A DNA stretch of 46,217 bases, from the NCBI GenBank assembly GCA_902515205.1, contig CABXTU010000008.1:1-46217 (forward strand), written 5' to 3'. A program made the translations under genes and the position numbers. Of this stretch, positions 28,346-35,322 are shown piece by piece (within the stretch, counting starts at the first letter, position 1; each line of letters starts with the position of its first letter). The notes below the pieces were generated by a model, which made no database searches, was not told the DNA's origin, and saw nothing but the letters and a program-made list of their open reading frames with translations. The DNA is from an uncultured Pelagibacteraceae bacterium (GTDB lineage: Bacteria > Pseudomonadota > Alphaproteobacteria > Pelagibacterales > Pelagibacteraceae).

Positions 28346-28673
28346 TTTTTCCAAGAGTATTTAAAAGAACAACACCAATTATAATTAAAGCTATTCCAAT
28401 GACACCGTAGATGTTTGGCATTTGATTATATTTAATTACACCAAATATCGCTATGGCAGTAATTGTTAAACCTCCGTAGGTAGCATAGGTAAAGCCAACT
28501 GGAATTACTGTCATTGCTTTCGAAAGAGAAAACAAACAAATAAACATAAAAAAAATACAAGCAAGAGCAGGATAAAACACACTAAAACCTTCAGATATTT
28601 TTGCAAAACTATTTGCACTTACGCCTGCTATAATTCCTATAAATAAAAAAACATATCCAGAAAAGATACTCAT
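28338..28673 (-). CDS. Small multidrug resistance (SMR)-fold membrane protein lacking the essential Glu
   Basis: A 111-residue protein with four hydrophobic helices and the SMR sequence frame of EmrE/SugE: a first helix ending in AKISEGF, then VIPVGFTYATYGGLT in helix 3 and a helix-4 GVVLLN segment. Aligned by eye on the SEGF motif, the position of EmrE Glu14, needed for proton and drug binding, is Gly17 here, and Trp63 of EmrE is Tyr. It is therefore unlikely to be a classical proton/drug antiporter. Heterodimer partner, non-drug carrier or a lipid-flip role (as with other SMR-fold proteins) are options. Its gene lies last in the minus-strand run. Confidence 0.8.
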   Translation of the reverse strand: MSIFSGYVFLFIGIIAGVSANSFAKISEGFSVFYPALACIFFMFICLFSLSKAMTVIPVGFTYATYGGLTITAIAIFGVIKYNQMPNIYGVIGIALIIIGVVLLNTLGKTN

Positions 28674-28687
28674 AATTAAAGTTATAA

Positions 28688-28921
28688 TTATTTAGTAATT
28701 TTATCTACAAACTTTTTTGCTGCTGGACCTACTAAAAAAGCAGCACCAATAGCAATTGGTAATCCAACCACCCATGCTTTAAAGAATCTATTTAAGTATC
28801 CACTATCCATTCCTGTATTTATATAGGTGATTATTAATGTCATAATTAAGCTCATACTAAAGCCCATAACCAATATAAATAAAAAATTAGAATATTTTTT
28901 TGGGAACATTAATTTGACCAT
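28688..28921 (-). CDS. DUF2798 small membrane protein
   Basis: A 77-residue protein with two hydrophobic helices. It begins with the family's MFPKKYSNFLF-type phrase after a short leader and continues with a helix (LVMGFSMSLIMTLIITY), then a Trp/Gly-rich second helix (FKAWVVGLPIAIGAAFLVGP) ending in the basic PAAKKFVDKI tail. DUF2798 proteins are of unknown function and usually come as small membrane proteins. The gene overlaps the end of the upstream isomerase by 13 nt and lies 14 nt before the SMR-fold gene, so the three are probably one transcript. Confidence 0.8.
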   Translation of the reverse strand: MVKLMFPKKYSNFLFILVMGFSMSLIMTLIITYINTGMDSGYLNRFFKAWVVGLPIAIGAAFLVGPAAKKFVDKITK

Positions 28922-29496
28922 TTAATAGCATCTTCCATTCTATCATCACCCCAAAAGATCTCATTATTAACTATGAATGATGGACTACCAAATATTTTAT
29001 TTAGACGAGCAGAGTCCGTATTTGATTTATATTTATTAATAATTCTTTCAGAATTAGCTTCAGAAATAATTTCATCTTTATCTAAATTTAGTTCTTTACA
29101 GATTTCATAAATACTGGGATCGATAGCTGGTTCTTTTCCTTCTTGAAACCATTTTTTATAAGTTAATCTTACGTAATCTATGCCCCAACTCTTATCTAAC
29201 CCTAGTATTGCAACTTGATTAGCTAAATCAAATTCAGATAATGGGTAGGGGACAGGTGTTTTAGCAAAAAAGCCATAACCCTCAGCACGTCTTTCTATAT
29301 CTCGCCACATATAATTAACTTTATTTATTTTATCTTTTGGAAATGGAATGTTATTCATTTCTTTCATTATTGCTCTAACACTAAAAGGTTTCCAATTAAA
29401 TTTAACCCCATATTGTTTTTCAACATCATTAATTCTTGTAACTGATAAATAAGTATAGGTGCTACCTATTGAGAAATAAAAATCTATATTTTTCAT
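28909..29496 (-). CDS. DsbA-fold 2-hydroxychromene-2-carboxylate isomerase-like protein
   Basis: A 195-residue thioredoxin-fold protein of the HCCA isomerase/GST-kappa group. The opening DFYFSIGSTYTYLS has a Ser where oxidoreductases have the CxxC, as in the glutathione-dependent isomerases. The FNWKPFSVRAIMKEMN block and the cis-Pro region GSPSFIVNNEIFWGDDR are characteristic. It probably uses glutathione on an aromatic or other hydrophobic substrate, but the aromatic degradation genes expected for a true naphthalene pathway are absent. The 4-nt overlap with the TPR gene suggests co-translation. Confidence 0.83.
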   Translation of the reverse strand: MKNIDFYFSIGSTYTYLSVTRINDVEKQYGVKFNWKPFSVRAIMKEMNNIPFPKDKINKVNYMWRDIERRAEGYGFFAKTPVPYPLSEFDLANQVAILGLDKSWGIDYVRLTYKKWFQEGKEPAIDPSIYEICKELNLDKDEIISEANSERIINKYKSNTDSARLNKIFGSPSFIVNNEIFWGDDRMEDAIKWSN

Positions 29497-30044
29497 ATAC
29501 TTTCTTTTTTGATTTGTAGCTTTAATTTTTCAATCATGATTAGTGGTGACTTCATATTAGGATGAACCTTATGAGCCTTAATATAACTATCAATTGCTTT
29601 TTGATAATTCTTTAATGCAGTTTGAACTAAACCTTGACCTGATAAAGCACCAAAATGTCTATTTTCAATTTCAAGGACTTTATTTATATCAGCTTGAGAT
29701 AATTCATATTTTCCCATTAAATACAAAACTGTAGCTCTCTTATTCCATGCTTCAGCCCAATTAGGGTCTAATGTTATAGTTCTTGAAAAAGTTTCATATG
29801 CAGATTCTAGATCATTCTGAGACATATAAAATGATCCATCAGATAAAAGATTAGTCAAGCTATCATTAGTTGGATGAGTTATCCAAAGACTCCAAATTTC
29901 AGACTCAATTTTTTTTGACTCCTCATAATTTGTTGTATTTTTTAATTGATTAAACAATTTATTTATTTGTTTTTTTTCATTATCACTTGCTAAAGAAAAG
30001 TTAGATAGAAATAAGATTAAGACTGTATAAATTAGTTTCTTCAT
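29493..30044 (-). CDS. Secreted or periplasmic TPR-repeat protein
   Basis: A 183-residue protein with an N-terminal signal (MKKLIYTVLILFLSNFSLAS, cleavage probably after FSLA), followed by at least three tetratricopeptide repeats: helices around DLESAYETFSRTITLDPNWAEAW, GKYELSQADINKVLEIE and NYQKAIDSYIKAHKVHPN. TPRs bind other proteins; no catalytic motif is visible. The only nearby partners with signals are the frameshifted genes upstream. The start (ATG-AAG-AAA) has no long homopolymer, in contrast to those neighbours. Confidence 0.82.
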   Translation of the reverse strand: MKKLIYTVLILFLSNFSLASDNEKKQINKLFNQLKNTTNYEESKKIESEIWSLWITHPTNDSLTNLLSDGSFYMSQNDLESAYETFSRTITLDPNWAEAWNKRATVLYLMGKYELSQADINKVLEIENRHFGALSGQGLVQTALKNYQKAIDSYIKAHKVHPNMKSPLIMIEKLKLQIKKESI

Positions 30045-30050
30045 TATTAT

Positions 30051-30645
30051 TTAATCTTTCTGATTGTTAAACTGGTCATAGCTCTTTTTTTTGCAAAATT
30101 TGTAATCATTATCTCCATATTTTTGTCCTGTTGCAGTATCAAATAATTTCCAATTAAATTTCACGCAACTTGATGGTTTTTTACCCAAATTTAATATTGT
30201 AAGTTCTACTGTCCTCGATCTCCCACCATCTGTAACTGAAAAAGTTCGGGACTCGTCTTTTTTCCAAAAACCTAAAGGAAATTTACAGCCATTTTTAATG
30301 TATTTAGTTCCAGATCTTCTTTGATCGTATACTCTTCCCATACATTGCCCATCATTTGTTATAGTGAAGAGTTGTGTTTTTCTAACTTTACCTTCTCTAT
30401 TTTTTTGGGTTCTTTTATAGACTTTAATAATTTCATCAGAACCTGGAGCTCTCCAATCCATAGGGCCAACAATTTTTTTTCTTTTTTTTTCGCCAAAAGT
30501 TGTATCCGCACTAGTAAATCTAATTTCCGTATCATCTCTTATTTCTCCACCTGTAAATAATTCTAAGGGAATAAACCTTTCATTTGCTGAAGAATTAGAA
30601 GTGCTAACAAATATAAAAAGTATTAGTGCTAATATTTTTTTTCAC
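30051..30645 (-). CDS. Secreted protein of unknown function; start codon one base out of frame at an A8 tract
   Basis: From ATG 30461 a 136-residue product is encoded, but the same frame stays open upstream for about 60 codons that read as a clean signal peptide (KKILALILFIFVSTSNSSAN) and mature N-terminus. The only start, GTG at 30645 in a TAGTG overlap with the upstream gene, is followed by eight A residues (30642-30635) and lies one base out of frame; seven would give a 197-residue secreted protein. No in-frame ATG, GTG or TTG occurs before 30461. The mature part has four cysteines and basic patches; I recognise no domain. Confidence 0.7.
30635..30642 (-). other. A8 slippage tract after GTG start
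   Basis: Eight A residues on the minus strand directly follow GTG at 30645-30643. Seven would join the start to the open signal-peptide frame. Candidate site of transcriptional slippage, phase variation or a sequence indel. Confidence 0.6.
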
Positions 30646-30965
30646 TATTTTGAAAGTTTGGTTGCTCCAGTCTCCTGGTGTAATACTTTTCCATCTTTAA
30701 ATTTATAATAAGTCATAACGGCTTCTTTGTTACCATCATTAAAAGTCACCATGGCATGTTCAAAACCAACTTCATTATTTTCAAAAAGTATTCTTACATT
30801 ATTTTTTTTGACATCTTTCATGCCAACCCAACTAACTACATCTTTCTTAGTTAAGCTTTTACCGGATGAATGCATTAAAAATTTAAAATCATCATGTATT
30901 AATTGTTCAGCTCCAGAGGTGTCACCCTCATTTACAATTTTTGTCATTTTTTCTATAATAGACAT
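30645..30965 (-). CDS. NTF2/SnoaL-like small protein
   Basis: A 106-residue protein fitting the NTF2-like cone fold: an N-terminal helix (MSIIEKMTKIVNEGDTSG), a DDFKFLMHSSGKSLTKKDVVSWV segment typical of SnoaL-like or DUF4440-type proteins, and three closing strands (AMVTFNDGNKEAVMTYYKFKDGKVLHQE). Such proteins are enzymes (isomerases, cyclases) or ligand binders; this one shows no clear catalytic pair. The ATG at 30965 is chosen because an SD-like AAAGGAGC precedes it closely; an ATG at 30998 would overlap the previous gene. Its TAG shares one base with the GTG of the next gene (TAGTG). Confidence 0.72.
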   Translation of the reverse strand: MSIIEKMTKIVNEGDTSGAEQLIHDDFKFLMHSSGKSLTKKDVVSWVGMKDVKKNNVRILFENNEVGFEHAMVTFNDGNKEAVMTYYKFKDGKVLHQETGATKLSK

Positions 30966-30966
30966 T

Positions 30967-31254
30967 TTATGCTCCTTTAATGATAATTCCGTTAGCAACT
31001 GAGTTATCTAATCGGATTTGTTTTATTGGTTTATATTCTTCTGAGTTATACCATTCCAAAGCCTTTTCGTAGCTTGGAAATTTAATAACCACCGTTCTGG
31101 GGTAAGTCCATTCTCCCTCCACTACTTTAGTTTCACCACCTCGAATTATATAATCTCCTCCAAATTTTTCAGCTACTGGTTTTACTTTTTCGATATATTC
31201 TTTGTATTCCTCTGGTTTTTTTACCTCTATATTGAAAATTGCAAACCCTGACAT
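30967..31254 (-). CDS. DUF1330 dimeric alpha/beta-barrel protein
   Basis: A 95-residue DUF1330 protein: FAIFNIEVKKPEEYKEYIEKV, FGGDYIIRGGETKVVEGEWTYPRTVVIKFPS with the family's RGG and R-x-V-V-I-x-F-P-S, then ALEWYNSEEYKPIKQIR. The fold is a ferredoxin-like dimeric barrel related to ABM/EthD proteins. Function unknown. The start lies in the tail of the cupin gene, whose last codons supply a GGGGAGAG SD. It is one of four or more barrel-type genes in this run. Confidence 0.85.
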   Translation of the reverse strand: MSGFAIFNIEVKKPEEYKEYIEKVKPVAEKFGGDYIIRGGETKVVEGEWTYPRTVVIKFPSYEKALEWYNSEEYKPIKQIRLDNSVANGIIIKGA

Positions 31255-31260
31255 GAAGGA

Positions 31261-31611
31261 TTACTCTCCCCACATGCCATTAAATTCGTAAACAATTGCA
31301 GGCTCGTCCCCAACAACCCATCCATCATGACCTGGTTCTATTGAATAAGCATTTCCTGCTCTATAAGTAAGTTCTGTACCGTCGTTATGTTTTGCACAAA
31401 CAGCTCCAGAAATAATTACACCAAGGTGTTTTGCTTGACAGCTGTCACCTCCAACTTTTGGTTTTACATCTTTCGACCATCGCCAACCTGGTTGTAATGT
31501 AAGTTTCATTACTCTTTGATCACCAACCTTAACAGCTTCAATTTTTGCATTATTAAAATTATTATTAACTTCGTCAGCATTATCGAAGCTTTTTACAACT
31601 ACTCCAGCCAT
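31261..31611 (-). CDS. Cupin-domain protein
   Basis: A 116-residue cupin-fold protein. Strands around KLTLQPGWRWSKDVKP, CQAKHLGVIISGAVCAKHNDG and a final YSIEPGHDGWVVGDEPAIVYEF follow the two cupin motifs; the first His/Glu ligand set is only partly kept (H in AKHLGV and PGHDGW), so a metal site is uncertain. Three cysteines are present. The start has a strong AAAGGAGGG SD, one of the best in the window. Substrate and role unknown. Confidence 0.78.
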   Translation of the reverse strand: MAGVVVKSFDNADEVNNNFNNAKIEAVKVGDQRVMKLTLQPGWRWSKDVKPKVGGDSCQAKHLGVIISGAVCAKHNDGTELTYRAGNAYSIEPGHDGWVVGDEPAIVYEFNGMWGE

Positions 31612-31627
31612 TATCCCTCCTTTAAAA

Positions 31628-32044
31628 TTAAATATAGATTTTATCAGCTAAACCATAACAAAGTATAGCACTAAGAATAGTTAAAAATAAGGGCGCATAG
31701 ATTGCTTCATCTGAAGTTTTGTCCGTATGTCCAAGTTTATTTATTTTTGTACTATAAAAACCAACTATAAACGCTGATAAGTTTTGTAAAAATATTAGAT
31801 TAAAAAAGGCCCATGTTGCTTCTAAGCCATTAGGTCTAATAAATCCTACATAAATTGCCATTAAAGTGGAGCCAATAAATATCGAGCCAAAAAATCTGAC
31901 TATACCAGCACCAGTATCATGCATTCCATATTGATTTAAAAAAGACTGAGTTTGAAACACACATCTAAATCCATAGTAAGCAAATCCTATAAAGTGAATT
32001 AAAAATATTACTAAGTAAATTACTCCATTAAATTTTTCTAACAT
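31628..32044 (-). CDS. Four-helix membrane protein of unknown function
   Basis: A 138-residue integral membrane protein with four predicted helices: VIYLVIFLIHFIGFAYYGF, IVRFFGSIFIGSTLMAIYVGFI, TWAFFNLIFLQNLSAFIVGFY and PLFLTILSAILCYGLA. Loops contain a conserved-looking GMHDTGAG between the first two helices. I recognise no family. In contrast to neighbours it has no SD before its ATG. It sits inside the run of small soluble proteins, perhaps as their membrane partner. Confidence 0.68.
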   Translation of the reverse strand: MLEKFNGVIYLVIFLIHFIGFAYYGFRCVFQTQSFLNQYGMHDTGAGIVRFFGSIFIGSTLMAIYVGFIRPNGLEATWAFFNLIFLQNLSAFIVGFYSTKINKLGHTDKTSDEAIYAPLFLTILSAILCYGLADKIYI

Positions 32045-32056
32045 AATTTAATTTTT

Positions 32057-32365
32057 TTAGCTAAATATTGGTCTAATTTCATCTTCAATGGTACCTTCTA
32101 TTGCAACTTCTTTTAATTGCTCCAAAAGTTTTTTAAATTCTGGGTCTGCGGACATATTCGCATCAGCCTCATTATCACCCTCAAACATTGGTCCAATTAC
32201 AGTTTCTCTTATTGTCCTTGGATCTCCACCCATTTGAAAAGAAAAATAAACATCATGATTAGGATAATGTTTTTTTCTGACTGCAGCCAAACCTTTTCCA
32301 ATTTCCATAGCTTTTCCTAAACCATCATCTTTTACCCTCATGGTTCTAGTATAAATTACCTTCAT
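32057..32365 (-). CDS. Small alpha/beta-barrel-like protein of unknown function
   Basis: A 102-residue protein with the strand-helix-strand pattern of ferredoxin-like dimeric barrels: VIYTRTMRVKDDGLGKAMEIGKGL, a central DVYFSFQMGGDPRTIRETVIGPMF, then acidic helices (ADPEFKKLLEQLKEVA). No known signature motif is visible. It starts after an AAGGAGAAACA SD. Grouping with the neighbouring barrel-type genes is by fold-like pattern only. Confidence 0.65.
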   Translation of the reverse strand: MKVIYTRTMRVKDDGLGKAMEIGKGLAAVRKKHYPNHDVYFSFQMGGDPRTIRETVIGPMFEGDNEADANMSADPEFKKLLEQLKEVAIEGTIEDEIRPIFS

Positions 32366-32399
32366 TGTTTCTCCTTATTTAATAAAAGTTTAGAAATTT

Positions 32400-32690
32400 T
32401 TATTTAGCATTAAAATCTATAACATCATCTGTACACTCAACAAATTTATGAGGTTCATAGAAATCATTCATAGACTCTAATTGTTTATTTATTGCATCTG
32501 GATCTTTACCTTTCCACCAACAATACATTGTTAAATTATCACCTGGTGTGTTCCAGCTCATTTGACATTTTGCATTTTCACTTGTCATTGCTTTAGTCAT
32601 ATCTTGCATAGACATCGAACCAGTAACTTCTATCATTTTAGCTTTTGCTTCTTTTGATTTAAAAGTGTGTGTTACTATATAGTTTTTCAT
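32400..32690 (-). CDS. Small protein of unknown function, probable alpha/beta-barrel fold
   Basis: A 96-residue protein: a first strand (YIVTHTFKSKEAKAKMIEV), a helical Met-rich stretch (MSMQDMTKAMTSE), a strand with CWWKGKDPDAINKQLES and a final FVECTDDVIDF. The W-W-K-G and helix-strand order recall DUF4242/ABM-like small barrels. Three cysteines. Function not recognised. It starts after AGGAGAAAT and ends 34 nt before the next gene of the run. Confidence 0.65.
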   Translation of the reverse strand: MKNYIVTHTFKSKEAKAKMIEVTGSMSMQDMTKAMTSENAKCQMSWNTPGDNLTMYCWWKGKDPDAINKQLESMNDFYEPHKFVECTDDVIDFNAK

Positions 32691-32697
32691 ATTTCTC

Positions 32698-32982
32698 CTA
32701 TTTTACTTTTGTTAAATCATAGATTGAATAGCTATCTAAAACAGCATCCATGATTGGTTTTGATACTTCAGTACCTTCAATGAATTTATGCAACGCAGGT
32801 TCATCAATGCAAAATATCTTAAACATTACAGTACTTTTATCTGGGGCTACCGTTCCTATAGTTTTTTCTACTACTGCAACTTTAGCTCTTTCTGCTAAAC
32901 CCTCTGGTGATTGCATAAATCCCATAAACTTTTCTAACATACCTTCTTTTAATTTAGCCACTACTAACATTTCTTTTTCCAT
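32698..32982 (-). CDS. Small ABM-like alpha/beta-barrel protein of unknown function
   Basis: A 94-residue protein with a barrel-like layout: LVVAKLKEGMLEKFMGFMQSP, a central TIGTVAPDKSTVMFKIFCIDEPALHKFIEGTE and a C-terminal LDSYSIYDLTKV. The pattern of strand, long helix, two strands and helix is like antibiotic-biosynthesis-monooxygenase barrels, but no catalytic residue is identifiable. It starts after AAAGGAG. It is 7 nt upstream of the next small gene, so one transcript is likely. Confidence 0.68.
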   Translation of the reverse strand: MEKEMLVVAKLKEGMLEKFMGFMQSPEGLAERAKVAVVEKTIGTVAPDKSTVMFKIFCIDEPALHKFIEGTEVSKPIMDAVLDSYSIYDLTKVK

Positions 32983-32998
32983 TTTATCTCCTTTTTAT

Positions 32999-33475
32999 TT
33001 AATATGTATATTCGCCACTCATTTGATTCATTGAATGAGCAAATCCAGTTTTTCCTTTTAGGTTTTGTCTGCTAGAAAAACCAGAACCTGTTATTTTTTC
33101 ATATTTTCCGGTACCCCCAACAATTGTAAAAGTTCCTGATCCACCTTGGCCACCAGTTCCCTTGCCTTTATAATTTATAAAAACTTTTTCACCATCAGAT
33201 AAGTAAAAAGTGCACATTCCAGTTTCATCTTCAAACTTTCCACCTACTAATGTAAGTCCACCCACACAATTCATTGTAGACTTATCAAATATACTATTTG
33301 GGTCTTTATCAGCGAGACCAGCATTCCCATCATAAGTAATTGCCATGTTACCATTGCCAGCATTCATGATATTCATTTCCCAAGATCCCATACCGCTTGC
33401 ATTAAATTTCCCCGAATTAGCATAAGCTATTGTGGAAATAATTGTTAAAACTAATGTCAATATTATTTTTTTCAT
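32999..33475 (-). CDS. Secreted allene-oxide-cyclase/dirigent-barrel-like protein
   Basis: A 158-residue protein with a signal peptide (MKKIILTLVLTIISTIAYA) and a glycine-rich beta-structured mature part. The SGTFTIVGGTGKYEKITGSG segment has the G-G-T-G-x-Y spacing of allene oxide cyclase and dirigent beta-barrels; two cysteines (CVGG and GMCTFYL) could form a disulfide. These plant-type folds shape or bind oxylipins and phenolics; here the role is unknown. ATG is followed by A7, in frame, unlike the A8 of the next gene upstream. A good AAAGGAG SD precedes it. Confidence 0.68.
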   Translation of the reverse strand: MKKIILTLVLTIISTIAYANSGKFNASGMGSWEMNIMNAGNGNMAITYDGNAGLADKDPNSIFDKSTMNCVGGLTLVGGKFEDETGMCTFYLSDGEKVFINYKGKGTGGQGGSGTFTIVGGTGKYEKITGSGFSSRQNLKGKTGFAHSMNQMSGEYTY

Positions 33476-33488
33476 TTTTTCTCCTTTT

Positions 33489-33867
33489 TTATTTTAAAGT
33501 TCCTCTTAGTTTTTCTATTTGTTCTTCTGAACCTGGTATTAAATTGTAAATAAACGAGTTACACTCATCGTTTCTTTCATCATTAAATGATTGCCCAATT
33601 AATTTATCTGATTCCTCAATAGTCCCTTTATTTATCTCATCCTCCTTCACTTTTTCATTTAACAAATAAGCTTTTACTATTTTGTATGAGGCTAAAGCAT
33701 ATTCAATTTGAATGGCTTCAACTTCGTTAGCTGCAATAAACGTTATTGCTGTATAGTGGCCCAAACATTTAATTGCTTTTTCTTTATCCTCTTTGCTTAT
33801 GTGACCTCCGGCGAATGATGAGGTCGTAAAGAATAAGATTACAAGAGTTAAGATTATTTTTTTTCAT
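33489..33867 (-). CDS. Secreted Cys protein, paralogue of the next gene; start out of frame at an A8 tract
   Basis: Open frame from ATG 33764 gives 91 residues beginning GHYTAITFIAANE. The same frame continues upstream into a perfect signal peptide, joined to ATG 33867 only if the eight A residues at 33864-33857 are read as seven; the product would then be 125 residues. The mature part resembles that of the following upstream gene (33883-34254): a KCLGHY / DCVGIY pair and an ECNSFIYNLIPGS / KCHSFVEALVPNG pair of cysteines, with similar spacing. Function unknown. Confidence 0.7.
33857..33864 (-). other. A8 slippage tract after ATG start
   Basis: Eight A residues on the minus strand directly follow ATG at 33867-33865. 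With seven the downstream frame reads MKKIILTLVILLFFTTSSFA, a textbook signal peptide. Candidate slippage, phase-variation or error site. Confidence 0.6.
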
Positions 33868-33882
33868 ATTAAAAGATTCATT

Positions 33883-34254
33883 TTAATATAAAGTTTGAAC
33901 AACTTTTTTTACTCTTTCAGCTCCATTTGGAACTAAAGCTTCGACAAATGAATGACATTTTTCAGTTTTAGCTTGGTCGTATTTAGATCCATAATGCTTA
34001 TCTACTGCTTTATTTACTCCTTCATCCCATTCTTGTTCTGGTATTCCTATCTCTAGGGCATATGTTTTTAAAACTTTTACAGTTGAAATAGACTTTTCTT
34101 TCATACCGTACTCAAATTTTTCACCTGATGGCAGAAAATAGTTTGCCATATAAATTCCCACACAATCCAAAGCTTGCGTTTTATCTTTGTTATTCATTTC
34201 TGCACTAGCAGTGGTGAAAAAAAAACAGGACAAAACAAAGATCAATTTTTTCAT
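33883..34254 (-). CDS. Secreted small Cys protein of unknown function (intact paralogue)
   Basis: A 123-residue protein with a signal peptide (MKKLIFVLSCFFFTTASA) and a helical mature part. Two cysteines, in LDCVGIYM near residue 32 and EKCHSFVEALVP near 104, match positions in the paralogue 33489-33867, pointing to a disulfide or metal site. Start codon followed by A6, in frame. It begins just after the cysEK terminator, so it may have its own promoter and lead the small-gene run. No domain recognised. Confidence 0.72.
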   Translation of the reverse strand: MKKLIFVLSCFFFTTASAEMNNKDKTQALDCVGIYMANYFLPSGEKFEYGMKEKSISTVKVLKTYALEIGIPEQEWDEGVNKAVDKHYGSKYDQAKTEKCHSFVEALVPNGAERVKKVVQTLY

Positions 34255-34280
34255 ATTTAAAAGGTTATTTAAAATTATAT

Positions 34281-34305
34281 AAAAAATGTAACCCTTTTGT
34301 TACAT
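34281..34305 (-). terminator. Rho-independent terminator after cysK
   Basis: On the minus strand, arms ATGTAAC and GTTACAT pair perfectly over 7 bp around the loop AAAAGG and are followed by T6 and further AT-rich bases. It lies 16 nt after the cysK stop, before the first small secreted gene, so it separates cysEK from that run. Confidence 0.75.
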
Positions 34306-34320
34306 GTCTGGTATGCGATA

Positions 34321-35322
34321 TTATATCCAACTAGGAATAGGAAGGTTTTTTTCTTTTAAAAAAGATTTATTAAACATCTTTGAGTTGTATTTATCTGATT
34401 TATCACAAAGTATTGTTACAATAGTTTTTCCTGGACCTAATTCTTTTCCAAGTCTAATTGCTCCAGCAACATTAATACCGCAACTAGTACCCAAACTTAA
34501 ACCTTCATTTTGAATTAAGTCGTAAAGAACTGGTAATGCTTCGTGATCATCTATTGAGAAAGCATCATCAATTATAGCATTTTCAAAATTTTTAGTAACT
34601 CTACTAGAGCCAATTCCTTCAGTGATTGAGTCACCTTCAGATTTTAACTCACCATTTTTTATATAATTATAAAGAGAAGAGCCCTTGGGATCTGATAAAT
34701 AAATCTTAATATTCTTATTTTTTTCTTTTAATGCGTTACTAACTCCAGAAATTGTTCCGCCTGTTCCTGAAGAACAGACAAAGCCATCAATTTTACCCTC
34801 TGTTTGCTCCCATATTTCTTTTCCAGTTCCTTCATAATGCCCATTAGCATTAGCAGTATTATCAAATTGATTAGCCCAAATTACTCCATTATTATTTGTA
34901 GGTCTTAACTCATCAGCAAGTCTTGCAGCTACTTTTACAAAATTATTATCATCTTTGTATGGTTTAGGAGTTACTAATCTTAGTTCTGCTCCCAAATTTT
35001 TTAAAATATCCATCTTTTCTTGAGTTTGATTATCATTCATTACAATAATAGTTTTATAACCAAGTGAGTTACCTAATAGTCCTAAGCCGATACCAGTATT
35101 TCCAGCAGTACCCTCAACTATAGTACCACCCTTAGAAATTAATTTTTTATTTTGAGCATCTTTAATAAGAGCTAATGCTGCCCTATCTTTAACAGAACCA
35201 CCAGGATTTAAAAATTCTGCTTTACCATAAATATTACATCCTGTAATTTCTGAAGCAGCTCTTAATTTAATTAATGGAGTATTCCCTATTGCGGAAATAA
35301 AATCTTCATGATTATTTTTCAT
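34321..35322 (-). CDS. cysK: Cysteine synthase (O-acetylserine sulfhydrylase)
   Basis: PLP enzyme that makes cysteine from O-acetylserine and sulfide. The PLP lysine is K45 in [22 protein letters not shown] and [10 protein letters not shown] supply phosphate and substrate binding. Length 333 is normal. Its start overlaps the end of cysE by 11 nt, giving the classic CysE-CysK pair. The marker SVKDR plus EGTAGNTG is shared with cystathionine beta-synthase, but no CBS domain is present. Ends in a well-formed terminator. Confidence 0.95.
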   Translation of the reverse strand: MKNNHEDFISAIGNTPLIKLRAASEITGCNIYGKAEFLNPGGSVKDRAALALIKDAQNKKLISKGGTIVEGTAGNTGIGLGLLGNSLGYKTIIVMNDNQTQEKMDILKNLGAELRLVTPKPYKDDNNFVKVAARLADELRPTNNNGVIWANQFDNTANANGHYEGTGKEIWEQTEGKIDGFVCSSGTGGTISGVSNALKEKNKNIKIYLSDPKGSSLYNYIKNGELKSEGDSITEGIGSSRVTKNFENAIIDDAFSIDDHEALPVLYDLIQNEGLSLGTSCGINVAGAIRLGKELGPGKTIVTILCDKSDKYNSKMFNKSFLKEKNLPIPSWI

